The translations under genes were made by a program, and so were the position numbers. Shown here piece by piece: positions 1 through 6,850 of a stretch of 17,415 nt of DNA (its first letter is position 1; each line of letters opens with the position of its first letter). The stretch is from Patescibacteria group bacterium (GTDB lineage: Bacteria > Patescibacteriota > Minisyncoccia > UBA6257 > UBA11618), in the NCBI GenBank assembly GCA_003539915.1, contig DPNX01000050.1, forward strand, positions 1 through 17,415, given 5' to 3'. The notes beneath the pieces were generated by a model. The model ran no database searches and was not told where the DNA came from. It saw nothing but the letters and a program-made list of their open reading frames with translations.

Positions 1-28
1 AACCCGCTACCTAGGTAGCGGGTTTTTT
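1..28. terminator. Intrinsic terminator hairpin
   Basis: A perfect 10-bp inverted repeat (AACCCGCTAC at 1-10, GTAGCGGGTT at 15-24) with a CTAG loop is followed by a run of T to 28. Reading plus, this ends a transcript coming from outside the window. The minus-strand gene's TAA stop at 27-29 touches the T-run, so the same hairpin probably also ends that gene. Its minus-strand U-tract would lie before base 1 and cannot be seen. Confidence 0.85.
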
Positions 29-1022
29 AATAAGCTGTCCAAAGAGTCAGATGATGAGGACTGCGGCTTCTTTTTGCTCTTTGCTGCAATCGATAATTGA
101 GCTGGCAAATGTTAATCCGATCCTCTTCTGATCTGATCTCATTGATCATTTTTAATAGTTCTATAGTAGCTCTGATTGATAGAGCTCTAATTTCAACCTC
201 TTCTTGATTACCATACTCCAACTCGATCTCTTTCTTGATCTTCTTTTCAAGCTCTTTATCATATTCCAGGATCTTCATGTCATGAAGAGCTTGAGGAACT
301 TGACAACCGGCTACCGGGCCAATACGATCAATATCTTTGATCGGCTTCAAACTGTTATCAGCTGAAGCTCGACCGTGATAGATAATGATCATGGTTTGAG
401 CTCGTTGAAAAAAATTGAGATGAGTATAACTAGGATAATGGAAGCTGGAATCATAGAAGGGAGGGAAGAAGTTGCGAATAAAATTGATGATTCCCGCATC
501 CCAACGAGTGGGAAAGGCTCGATACTCAGCATTGCTGAACAATCTTTCAAATCGACCACAAAAGTCTTTATTCAAAGATTGACCAATCATTTGCAGAGTT
601 TGAAGGCGTTCCTTCAAGAGGGGAATGGTTGTCATATTGCCTTTCAAAATTTTGCGCAGATCTTTTTCTTTTATCTTGCTGAGATAGTCAGCATCTAGAA
701 TAGGAAGATCATTTTCTATCGCTCTCATTAAACAAGCGCTGAGAGCCATCGATCCTTTCCAGAGCCGTTTTTTATATCTAACAGCAAATCGTTGTTTATT
801 TTTAGGATTAACGAAGCCATAATTGATGGCCATATTAATACCTAAAAACTGAATAAAATCTTCATCTTCTTTGGGAAGTGTTGGCAAATACCAATCAGGT
901 AAGGGCATTTGTTGGTGAGCCCAAATCTTGGCCATTATTTCTAATTGACCAAAATTAATGCTTACATGACGAGTTCTTTCCCAAACTCCTTCGAAACTAT
1001 TAAGCAAGGGATTGTCTATCAT
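27..1022 (-). CDS. Queuosine salvage protein, DUF2419 (QNG1-like)
   Basis: Family members release the base queuine from queuosine 5'-monophosphate, so that it can be reinserted into tRNAs with GUN anticodons. The assignment rests on the whole-length pattern as I remember it from eukaryotic homologues: a central VRY (residues 81-83) followed by a basic segment and a small-residue helix, PLLKER (about 134-139), FFQRAQ (204-209), KDI (229-231), VPQ (242-244), YGNQEEVEIR (270-279), and an aromatic C-terminus. The 331-residue length fits the family. I chose the ATG at 1022, which has a weak AAAGGA 10 nt upstream; an in-frame TTG at 1043 would add seven residues. Several residues I recall as conserved seem replaced, for example no Asp after the RAQ helix and AGCQVPQ where ADYRxPQ is usual. 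Family assignment is firm; catalytic activity is not. Confidence 0.82.
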   Translation of the reverse strand: MIDNPLLNSFEGVWERTRHVSINFGQLEIMAKIWAHQQMPLPDWYLPTLPKEDEDFIQFLGINMAINYGFVNPKNKQRFAVRYKKRLWKGSMALSACLMRAIENDLPILDADYLSKIKEKDLRKILKGNMTTIPLLKERLQTLQMIGQSLNKDFCGRFERLFSNAEYRAFPTRWDAGIINFIRNFFPPFYDSSFHYPSYTHLNFFQRAQTMIIIYHGRASADNSLKPIKDIDRIGPVAGCQVPQALHDMKILEYDKELEKKIKKEIELEYGNQEEVEIRALSIRATIELLKMINEIRSEEDRINICQLNYRLQQRAKRSRSPHHLTLWTAY

Positions 1023-1043
1023 AACGGGTTTTTCCTTTGACAA

Positions 1044-1093
1044 AGGGCTACTAGTTATTTATACAATCATATAAATAGGTTATTAGTCAAAAT
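1044..1093. promoter_or_regulatory. Divergent promoter region
   Basis: This short AT-rich gap separates two divergent genes. On minus, TATGAT (1066-1071) and TATAAA (1058-1063) are possible -10 elements. A TTGACT at 1085-1090 has poor spacing to either of them (13 and 21 nt). On plus, TATAAA at 1070-1075 could serve the gene at 1094. I cannot choose between them by eye. Confidence 0.4.
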
Positions 1094-1432
1094 ATGGAAC
1101 TTTATCGAAACAAAATATTATTTAGCACCTACCTCCTCAGCCTCTTTCTTTTGGTGGTGGCTTTTTCTATGGTCTACGTTCAGCTAGGAGAGGTGCAGCA
1201 CCTCCTAATTATCCATTTTGATAGTTACAATGAGGTGCCTGACTTTTTAGGGTCTAAAGATAATGTTTATGGCATCTTGTTGATCGGATTGGTGTTAAAC
1301 GTGCTCAATGCCTTTCTCACCATTACCTTCTATTATCGCGAACGTTTTCTCTCTTATCTATTAGCTTTTTCCAGTGTTTTGATCTCTGTATTGATTTTAT
1401 TGACAATTAACGTTATAATTGCTGTTAATTAA
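1094..1432 (+). CDS. Small three-helix membrane protein, function unknown
   Basis: A 112-residue protein with three hydrophobic segments at about residues 9-31, 57-79 and 84-111. Between the first two lies a short polar stretch with HFDSYNEVPDFLGSKDN, and after the second is a conserved-looking FYYRERFLSYLL. I recall similar small proteins in Parcubacteria-like genomes, but no function is known to me. The stop codon lies 5 nt before rplU, and a good sigma-70 promoter for rplU is embedded in its last 40 bases, so the two may be partly co-transcribed. There is no Shine-Dalgarno sequence before the ATG. Confidence 0.75.
   Translation: MELYRNKILFSTYLLSLFLLVVAFSMVYVQLGEVQHLLIIHFDSYNEVPDFLGSKDNVYGILLIGLVLNVLNAFLTITFYYRERFLSYLLAFSSVLISVLILLTINVIIAVN
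1391..1419 (+). promoter_or_regulatory. Sigma-70-type promoter for rplU
   Basis: TTGATT (1391-1396) and a perfect TATAAT (1414-1419) are separated by 17 nt. Transcription would start near 1426, giving a leader of about 12 nt. The promoter lies inside the 3' end of the upstream coding region. Confidence 0.65.
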
Positions 1433-1437
1433 AGAAT

Positions 1438-1749
1438 ATGACATTTGCAGTTATTGAAACCGGTGGTAAACAGTATAAAGTTGCTGCTGGACAAAAAATA
1501 AAAGTAGAGAAACTAGCCGCTGAAGAGGGTGCTAAATTTGTTTTTGATAAAGTACTTCTCACATCCGATGGTGACAAGATCGAACTTGGTAAACCTTATC
1601 TTGAAGGCAAGAAGGTAGAGGCCAAGGTTCTTGATCAGAGTAAAGCCAAAAAGGTAATTGTTTTTAAATATAAGAACAAGACTCGACAGATGAAGAGAAA
1701 GGGTCATCGTCAACCTTATACCGAATTAGAGATAGTGGGGATTAAGTAG
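1438..1749 (+). CDS. rplU: 50S ribosomal protein L21
   Basis: L21 binds 23S rRNA in the large subunit. The 103-residue length is typical of bacterial L21. The hallmark N-terminus with FAVIETGGKQYKV (residues 3-15) and the basic C-terminal segment KYKNKTRQMKRKGHRQPYTELEI (about 78-100) are both present. No Shine-Dalgarno sequence precedes the ATG, and the upstream membrane-protein gene ends 5 nt before it. rpmA, often next to rplU, is not downstream here; instead the gene runs directly into convergent recR, stop codon to stop codon. The family call is secure. Confidence 0.97.
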   Translation: MTFAVIETGGKQYKVAAGQKIKVEKLAAEEGAKFVFDKVLLTSDGDKIELGKPYLEGKKVEAKVLDQSKAKKVIVFKYKNKTRQMKRKGHRQPYTELEIVGIK

Positions 1750-2349
1750 TTAACCCCGGTTAATCAACGCCCCTCCTAGAGTTTCTTCATCAGCAAACTC
1801 TATCTCACCGCCCGTAGGAATACCCCGTCCCAGACGGGTTATTTTTTTACTAACCCCAGCCAACTCCTGGGTTATTAAAGAAGCGTGAAGATCGCCGTAG
1901 GTGGTGGGGTTCATGGCTAAGATAATCTCTTCAGCCTGACCACCCAAGTTTTTTTCAATGATATTCTTCAAATGTCCTATCCTCAACTTCTGTTCAGCAT
2001 CAAAAGTACTGTTTTTCTTTAAGTCACCAATAATAAAATAACGACCCTGATAATGTTTAGCTTTCTCCAATGACATCAGGTCCGTCTCTTTTTCCACAAT
2101 CATAACAACATCCTTCCGGCGCTGAGGATTGTTACAAATATGACACTCGTTACTAATCTGTGAGTGAATAAAGAAACATTGGGGACAGGTCTTTAATTTC
2201 TGTAGATCAGCAATCGCTTGAGCAAATTCAGCCGTGCTACCTTTGCCTAAACCAATCAAATGAAAGGCGAGGCGAGTAGCCTGTCGAGGACCAATAGAGG
2301 GTAAGGTAGAGAAGAGATCGATAAATTTTTTAATGGGTTGCGGAAACAT
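1750..2349 (-). CDS. recR: Recombination mediator RecR
   Basis: RecR works with RecO (and RecF) to load RecA at gaps and breaks during recombinational repair. Counting from the chosen ATG, the protein has 199 residues: an N-terminal helix-hairpin-helix with LPSIGPRQATRLAFHL (about 16-31), a CX2CX10CX2C zinc finger (Cys 55, 58, 69, 72), and a Toprim domain ending in GRGIPTGGEIEFADE. The Toprim segment reads NPTTYGD where NPTxEGE is common, so an acidic residue may be shifted or lost. The ATG at 2349 matches the family's N-terminus better than an in-frame TTG at 2361. The start overlaps the end of dnaB by 20 nt, implying translational coupling within a cysS-dnaB-recR cluster. Confidence 0.95.
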   Translation of the reverse strand: MFPQPIKKFIDLFSTLPSIGPRQATRLAFHLIGLGKGSTAEFAQAIADLQKLKTCPQCFFIHSQISNECHICNNPQRRKDVVMIVEKETDLMSLEKAKHYQGRYFIIGDLKKNSTFDAEQKLRIGHLKNIIEKNLGGQAEEIILAMNPTTYGDLHASLITQELAGVSKKITRLGRGIPTGGEIEFADEETLGGALINRG

Positions 2350-3679
2350 GAACTGTATCAATATTTTGAAAGGTCACCTGCTCTGGATCAAACTTTAATT
2401 TCACCGTTCCCAAAGGACCATTACGGTGCTTGGCGATAATAATTTCTGTAGTATTTTTTTCCTCTGGCTCTGGATTTTGTTTATCTCTATCGGGTCGATA
2501 GATAAACATCACCACATCCGCATCCTGTTCGATCGAACCACTATCTCTTAAATCTGACAAACGAGGAATTTTTACTTCTCGATGATCTACTGATCTTGAT
2601 AACTGAGCTAATGATAATACGGGCACCTCTAATTCTCGAGCCAATCCTTTTAGTTCTCGAGATATTTCGGTTATTTGTTGCACCAAGTTAAAACTACTAC
2701 TCCTTGGTTGAATTAGCTGCAAGTAGTCTACCAGGATAAGATCTAATCCATGTTCGGCTTGTAGACGGCGTGCCATTGATCTCATCTGCAACATATTAGG
2801 ACTAGGAGTGTCATCAATAAAAATTGGTACTTTAGAAAGAGTATCCAAACTAGCCTGAATCAATTCAAACTCTGTATCATCGCTTAAACGTCCAGTTCTT
2901 AGTTTCCACAAAGGCACACGCGCTTCGGCTGAGATTAAACGGTCGACAACTTGCTCCCGACTCATCTCTAAGGAAAAGATTCCTACCGACTTACCTTCCT
3001 TGATAGCAGCGTGACGAGCGACATCTAAGGCAAAGGTAGTCTTACCTACCGATGGTCGAGCTCCTAGGATAACTAGATCTGATTTCTGGAGACCGGAAAG
3101 GTAGTTGTCGATACCAGTAAAGCCAGTTCCCACACCTCTTAACCGACCCTCTCCTCGATGAAGTTTTTCGATTCTCTCGTAGGCGCTTTTTAATTCATCT
3201 TTAATAATACTAAACTTGTTAGCTACTGATTTTTGAGAAACAGCAAAAACCTTTTTTTCAATCTCACCCAAGACCTCATCAACATCCTCTGTGGTTGTAA
3301 AGGCGGTTTCGCTGATATCACCGGCTACCCTGATTAGATCTCTAAGGATTTTTTTCTCCTTAACTATTTTGGCGTAGTGCCCAACATTAGAAGCGGTAGG
3401 CACTCCATCAATTAACTTAGTTATATAACTAGAACCACCAATACCCTTAAGAAGATTAGCTTCTTTAAGGCGACTGGTAACGCTTAAGATATCAACTGGT
3501 TGATGTTTTTGAAAAAGACTTAGTATTTCACCATAGATCTTGCCATGGGCGGGGTTATAAAAGTCATCAGGTAATAAAATATCTACCACTTTAATAACAG
3601 CATCTTTATCCATCATTAAAGATCCTAAAACAGACTCCTCGGCTTCTAAGTTTTGAGGTGGTAGTTTAGGGCTGGCCAT
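2330..3679 (-). CDS. dnaB: Replicative DNA helicase DnaB
   Basis: This is the hexameric 5'-3' helicase that unwinds the replication fork and recruits primase. The 449 residues show the DnaB N-terminal domain (about 1-115; start PPQNLEAEESVLGS) and a RecA-fold ATPase. Walker A is GARPSVGKTT (206-215), the catalytic Glu region is FSLEMS (235-240), Walker B is LILVDYLQL (314-322), and AQLSRSV is at 358-364. LSDLRDSGSIEQDADVV and the KHRNGP arginine-finger segment follow. No intein or insertion is seen. The start lies 15 nt after the cysS stop and has its own TATAAT 9 nt upstream. The 3' end overlaps recR. Confidence 0.97.
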   Translation of the reverse strand: MASPKLPPQNLEAEESVLGSLMMDKDAVIKVVDILLPDDFYNPAHGKIYGEILSLFQKHQPVDILSVTSRLKEANLLKGIGGSSYITKLIDGVPTASNVGHYAKIVKEKKILRDLIRVAGDISETAFTTTEDVDEVLGEIEKKVFAVSQKSVANKFSIIKDELKSAYERIEKLHRGEGRLRGVGTGFTGIDNYLSGLQKSDLVILGARPSVGKTTFALDVARHAAIKEGKSVGIFSLEMSREQVVDRLISAEARVPLWKLRTGRLSDDTEFELIQASLDTLSKVPIFIDDTPSPNMLQMRSMARRLQAEHGLDLILVDYLQLIQPRSSSFNLVQQITEISRELKGLARELEVPVLSLAQLSRSVDHREVKIPRLSDLRDSGSIEQDADVVMFIYRPDRDKQNPEPEEKNTTEIIIAKHRNGPLGTVKLKFDPEQVTFQNIDTVHVSATH

Positions 3680-3688
3680 AGTTCATAC

Positions 3689-3694
3689 ATTATA
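3689..3694 (-). promoter_or_regulatory. -10 element for dnaB
   Basis: A perfect TATAAT on the minus strand ends 9 nt before the dnaB ATG and abuts the cysS stop codon. It predicts a leader of only 2-3 nt. No clear -35 was found. Confidence 0.55.
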
Positions 3695-4996
3695 CTAGTC
3701 TTCGACCAAAAATCCTAGCACCTCCATTTTCTTTCTTAATTTGTCAGCTTCTTCGTATTGTTTTTGCTGACGGAGTTGCTCCCTTTCTTTGATCATTTTA
3801 TTCACTTTCATAGTTGGCTTAGGGATCTTGAAATCAAATCCAAGAGTTTTTAACTTGTCGCTAATCCACTGTTTAGATTTTTTTGTTTTAGGAGCTTTAC
3901 TAATAAAGGAGAAGATAACCGCTAAAGCTTTAGGAGTATGGAAGTCACTTTCTAAGGCGGCTATAAATTGCTTATCAGCTTTTTTAATAAGAGCTGTTAA
4001 GCTTTTAGGCTCTTTTTTGAGAGTAACTGTTCTAAAGAAGTTAAATATTCTATCTAAAGCTGCTTGTTGTTGTTCAGCTGTTTTGTGAGTGTAGTTAATG
4101 GGGGAGCGATAATGATTACTCAAGACGATCATTCTCATTACATTAGCTGGATATTTTTTAAGGAAATCTTTGATGGTTATAAAATTGCCCGCACTCTTAC
4201 TCATCTTTTCACCATTAACTAATAGAAAGCCAGCATGTAGCCAGATCTTCACAAAAGGTTTTTTGCCCGAAGCTGCCTCTTGTTGAGCTATCTCTGACTC
4301 GTGATGAGGAAACTTGAGATCAACTGCTGCTCCATGAAGGTCGTATTGAGATCCTAAATATTTCTCACTAATAGCAGTATCCTCAATATGCCAGCCTGGT
4401 CGGCCCTTGCCCCAAGGACTATTGAAATGCCAATCCGTATCGGTTTTTTTCCACAGAGCAAAATCCATTGGATCCTTCTTTTGCAGATCTGGTTCGATTC
4501 GCCATCCAGCTCTTAGCTCATTCAGATTTTGTTTAGAGAGCTGACCATATCGAGGAAACTTTTTAATTTCAAAATAAACTCCGTTATCGGTTTCATAAGC
4601 AAAGCCTTTTTTAATGAGAGTACTGATCTGTTTTTTTATTTGAGCCATGTGAGTACTGGCTCGAGCATACTTATCAACACTGTTAATCCCTAGAGCTTTC
4701 ATGTCCTGTTGGTATGCTTTTTCAAATTGCTGAGCAAGCTCCTTGGGATCTTGCTTCTTTAATTTGGCTCGATTGATAATTTTGTCATCAATATCGGTAA
4801 TATTTTGAAGATAGAAGATCTTTATCTTTTGAGAGCGAAGATATTTAACAAGAGCATCAAAAACAATATATGTTCGAGCGTGACCAATGTGAGTGTCATC
4901 ATAGACGGTAGGACCACAAACAAAGAGTTTCAAGTCTCCTTTATTAGGCTGAACCACCTTTTTCTTTTTTTCAGAGAGTGAGTCGTATAAAAGCAT
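3695..4996 (-). CDS. cysS: Cysteinyl-tRNA synthetase
   Basis: A class Ia aminoacyl-tRNA synthetase that charges tRNA-Cys. The 433 residues carry FVCGPTVYDDTHIGHAR with the HIGH motif at 36-39, KMSKS at 264-268, the FPHHESEIAQ zinc/cysteine-site helix near 229-238, and a C-terminal anticodon-binding region with the EREQLRQQKQYEEADKLRKK segment common in CysRS. One departure stands out. The segment that in E. coli reads GWHIECSAM, whose Cys is a zinc ligand, reads GWHIEDTAI (201-209) here, leaving Asp in that place. I recall the same variant in other Parcubacteria-like sequences, so it is probably lineage-specific rather than inactivating. This is the first gene of the minus-strand cluster with dnaB and recR. 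Confidence 0.96.
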   Translation of the reverse strand: MLLYDSLSEKKKKVVQPNKGDLKLFVCGPTVYDDTHIGHARTYIVFDALVKYLRSQKIKIFYLQNITDIDDKIINRAKLKKQDPKELAQQFEKAYQQDMKALGINSVDKYARASTHMAQIKKQISTLIKKGFAYETDNGVYFEIKKFPRYGQLSKQNLNELRAGWRIEPDLQKKDPMDFALWKKTDTDWHFNSPWGKGRPGWHIEDTAISEKYLGSQYDLHGAAVDLKFPHHESEIAQQEAASGKKPFVKIWLHAGFLLVNGEKMSKSAGNFITIKDFLKKYPANVMRMIVLSNHYRSPINYTHKTAEQQQAALDRIFNFFRTVTLKKEPKSLTALIKKADKQFIAALESDFHTPKALAVIFSFISKAPKTKKSKQWISDKLKTLGFDFKIPKPTMKVNKMIKEREQLRQQKQYEEADKLRKKMEVLGFLVED

Positions 4997-5003
4997 TTAT
5001 TAA

Positions 5004-5009
5004 ATCATA
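5004..5009 (-). promoter_or_regulatory. -10 element for cysS
   Basis: TATGAT on the minus strand ends exactly 7 nt before the cysS ATG, so transcription should start at or next to the A of the start codon. TTGTGG lies 16 nt upstream as a possible weak -35. Confidence 0.55.
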
Positions 5010-5052
5010 TCATTTTCCTTTTTATCCACAAGATAAGTGGTGGGTAGCAGGG

Positions 5053-5058
5053 TATAAT
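5053..5058 (+). promoter_or_regulatory. -10 element for the dockerin-like surface protein
   Basis: A perfect TATAAT ends 7 nt before the ATG at 5066. A leaderless transcript is predicted. No convincing -35 was found. Confidence 0.6.
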
Positions 5059-5065
5059 AAAATCA

Positions 5066-6832
5066 ATGAGAAACTATTTCTATGTAGCTGTTATTTCTAT
5101 AGCAGCCCTTTTGTTAGTGGTTGGTTTACGTACCATTTACGCCTTTCAAGGACCTGATCAACCACCACCAGATGGTAATGGTCAATTAGCTGCTGATGGT
5201 GATAATATCGGTATTGGCACCACCTCTCCCAAAGCCAGTCTTCATGTAGAGGGGGGCTCTTATTTCCTCGGAGGTGATGGTGAAGTTAATGGTGATGGTC
5301 ATTTAGTTGCCGGGGACCTAGGTAGAATTGTTAACTGGATAAATGGTACTGCTACGCTAACTCCTGAAGAATATGCTAGAGCTGATGTTAATGGTGATGG
5401 CTCGGTCAATACTATTGATGGCTACTTATTAACGGACGTACTTAATCAAAAGATTACAATAGATCAAGCCAATCACAGCGTTGGTAAACAAGCGCAGGAT
5501 AGCGTTTTTCATACCACATTAGATGGAAAGGTTGGTATTGGAGTGCCTTTTGGTACAGCGCCAGCAGCTAGTCTTCAGGTTAATGGTGGTTCTTACTTCC
5601 TCGGAGGAAATGGTGATGTTAATGACGATGGGTCAATTACTAGTGTAGATACTAATCTAATTGCTGGCTGGCTAAATGGCAGGGGTCTTTATGGAGATTC
5701 TAATGAAAATGATGATGGATGGATAGAAGGTGATGATGGACTATTAACACCAGAACAATATGCTAGAGCTGACGTTAATGGCGATGGTTCGGTTAGCAGC
5801 ATAGATTTTTATTTAATAATGGAGATGATTGAAAAAGATATCACGTTGGACCAGGCCCATCATGTAGCGGGAAAGCGAGTGCGAGATAATGGTATTCACA
5901 TTAATCTAGATGGTGATGTTGGCATAGGTTCGCTTTCCTTTCCATCTTCAAAACTTGAAGTGGGTGACAAAGATACGGTGGTAAAGATGGTTTTTAAAAG
6001 AATAGATTCTAATATTGGTAATGGCAAGGCTTTGGGTAGAATAATATTTACTGGTACTGCTGGTGGTACGGTCAACACTCCTCGTACCGGATCATATATT
6101 CAAGCAACCGCTCAAGGAGATTGGGGCTCTAGTCAATCGCCCGGGGATCTTTCTTTTTATACCACTCCAACTGGTTCTACAGCCTCTGGAAAAAGAATGA
6201 AAATTCATGATGATGGCTTGGTAGAGATTATAGGACAATTAAAAATGAGAGGAGGTTCTCCAGTTAAAGGAAAGTTTCTTAAGGCTGAAACTAATAGTGG
6301 TAAAGCTGAATGGGATTATTGGCCAGGTGATCACTTATGGGGTCAGGGACGACCAGGAGTTGTTGTAAAGAACACTAGTGGGGAGTGCACGGTAGGAGAT
6401 TTAAAGATATCTAGAAGTATCCCGTCTGTTAGATGGGAAGGAGCTGCTGCTTCTTGTCCAAAAGGCTGGTGGGTTTGTACTGCTGCCGAAAGGGGCACAG
6501 CAACGTGCGGCACGGATACTTATACTGTCAAAGGTTGTTATTCAAACTATACAAATTATGGAGGTAGTATCTCAGCTCCTACAGTTTATTTCTATAAAGC
6601 AGGAGCAGCTCATTTGAGCGAGCTTAGTGCTGGAACACTTTGGACTTTTGGATATCAAACAGATTTTCGGAATGGAGTCTGGTCACAAGGGGGTGTAATC
6701 AACGCCTGGGTAGCTGACGCTTATGACTACCCTTCTACTGGAGTTTCTGGAAAATCGGTTAGTATTAATGGCGTGATCAGTGAAGGATCTGTTTGTGAAA
6801 AATACCCTGTTTGGTGTTGTGCCAATAAATAA
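5066..6832 (+). CDS. Secreted/anchored surface protein with solenoid repeats, dockerin-like loops and an 8-Cys domain
   Basis: A 588-residue modular protein, presumably exported. An N-terminal hydrophobic segment (about 5-27) acts as signal or anchor and is followed by a Pro-rich linker. GIGTTSP-type solenoid motifs, as found in phage tail-fibre and surface proteins, begin at 47, 155 and 284. Dockerin-like EF-hand loops are interleaved: 73-84, 107-118 (DVNGDGSVNTID), 184-195 and 236-247, with an extra loop-like insert near 211-224. A further solenoid segment (about 300-400) ends in KRMKIHDDGLVEIIG. The C-terminal domain (about 422-588) holds all eight cysteines (441, 464, 471, 481, 491, 577, 584, 585). 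It is homologous to most of the next protein. No LPXTG-like sorting signal and no enzyme motif is seen. Function unknown; adhesion or display is a guess. Confidence 0.8.
   Translation: MRNYFYVAVISIAALLLVVGLRTIYAFQGPDQPPPDGNGQLAADGDNIGIGTTSPKASLHVEGGSYFLGGDGEVNGDGHLVAGDLGRIVNWINGTATLTPEEYARADVNGDGSVNTIDGYLLTDVLNQKITIDQANHSVGKQAQDSVFHTTLDGKVGIGVPFGTAPAASLQVNGGSYFLGGNGDVNDDGSITSVDTNLIAGWLNGRGLYGDSNENDDGWIEGDDGLLTPEQYARADVNGDGSVSSIDFYLIMEMIEKDITLDQAHHVAGKRVRDNGIHINLDGDVGIGSLSFPSSKLEVGDKDTVVKMVFKRIDSNIGNGKALGRIIFTGTAGGTVNTPRTGSYIQATAQGDWGSSQSPGDLSFYTTPTGSTASGKRMKIHDDGLVEIIGQLKMRGGSPVKGKFLKAETNSGKAEWDYWPGDHLWGQGRPGVVVKNTSGECTVGDLKISRSIPSVRWEGAAASCPKGWWVCTAAERGTATCGTDTYTVKGCYSNYTNYGGSISAPTVYFYKAGAAHLSELSAGTLWTFGYQTDFRNGVWSQGGVINAWVADAYDYPSTGVSGKSVSINGVISEGSVCEKYPVWCCANK
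5204..5911 (+). repeat. Tandem duplication: solenoid motif plus dockerin-like pair
   Basis: Two consecutive units (about 5204-5521 and 5528-5911) encode the same order of motifs: GIG..., ASL-V-GGSYFLGG, an EF-hand loop, TPE(E/Q)YARADVNGDGSV, a second EF-hand loop, then a DQA-H segment. Similarity is also visible in the DNA, for example TCTTA(T/C)TTCCTCGGAGG and TATGCTAGAGCTGA(T/C)GT. Unit two carries an extra acidic insert of about 15 residues. Confidence 0.75.
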
Positions 6833-6834
6833 TC

Positions 6835-6843
6835 TGATATAAT
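6835..6843 (+). promoter_or_regulatory. Extended -10 element for the small 8-Cys protein
   Basis: TGATATAAT is an extended -10 whose hexamer (6838-6843) ends 7 nt before the ATG at 6851. It predicts a leaderless mRNA independent of the upstream gene. Confidence 0.6.
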
Positions 6844-6850
6844 TATCTTA

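Noticed and set aside
375..698. Plus-strand open frame of 107 codons inside the DUF2419 gene
   Set aside because: It is antisense to a protein with convincing family motifs and has no family match or promoter signal of its own.
1034..1046. CCTTT-GAC-AAAGG inverted repeat near the DUF2419 start as a regulator site
   Set aside because: The 5-bp stem with a 3-nt loop is short enough to occur by chance, although it would overlap the weak AAAGGA.
5022..5030. TTATCCACA, a perfect DnaA box, between cysS and the surface-protein gene
   Set aside because: It is single, without clustered boxes or a long AT-rich unwinding region. A second copy occurs by chance inside the ATPase coding sequence at 17052-17060, so an origin is not supported.
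5066..6832. Cellulosome component
   Set aside because: Dockerin-like loops alone are not enough: they are internal, no catalytic domain is fused, and no cohesin or glycoside hydrolase is nearby.
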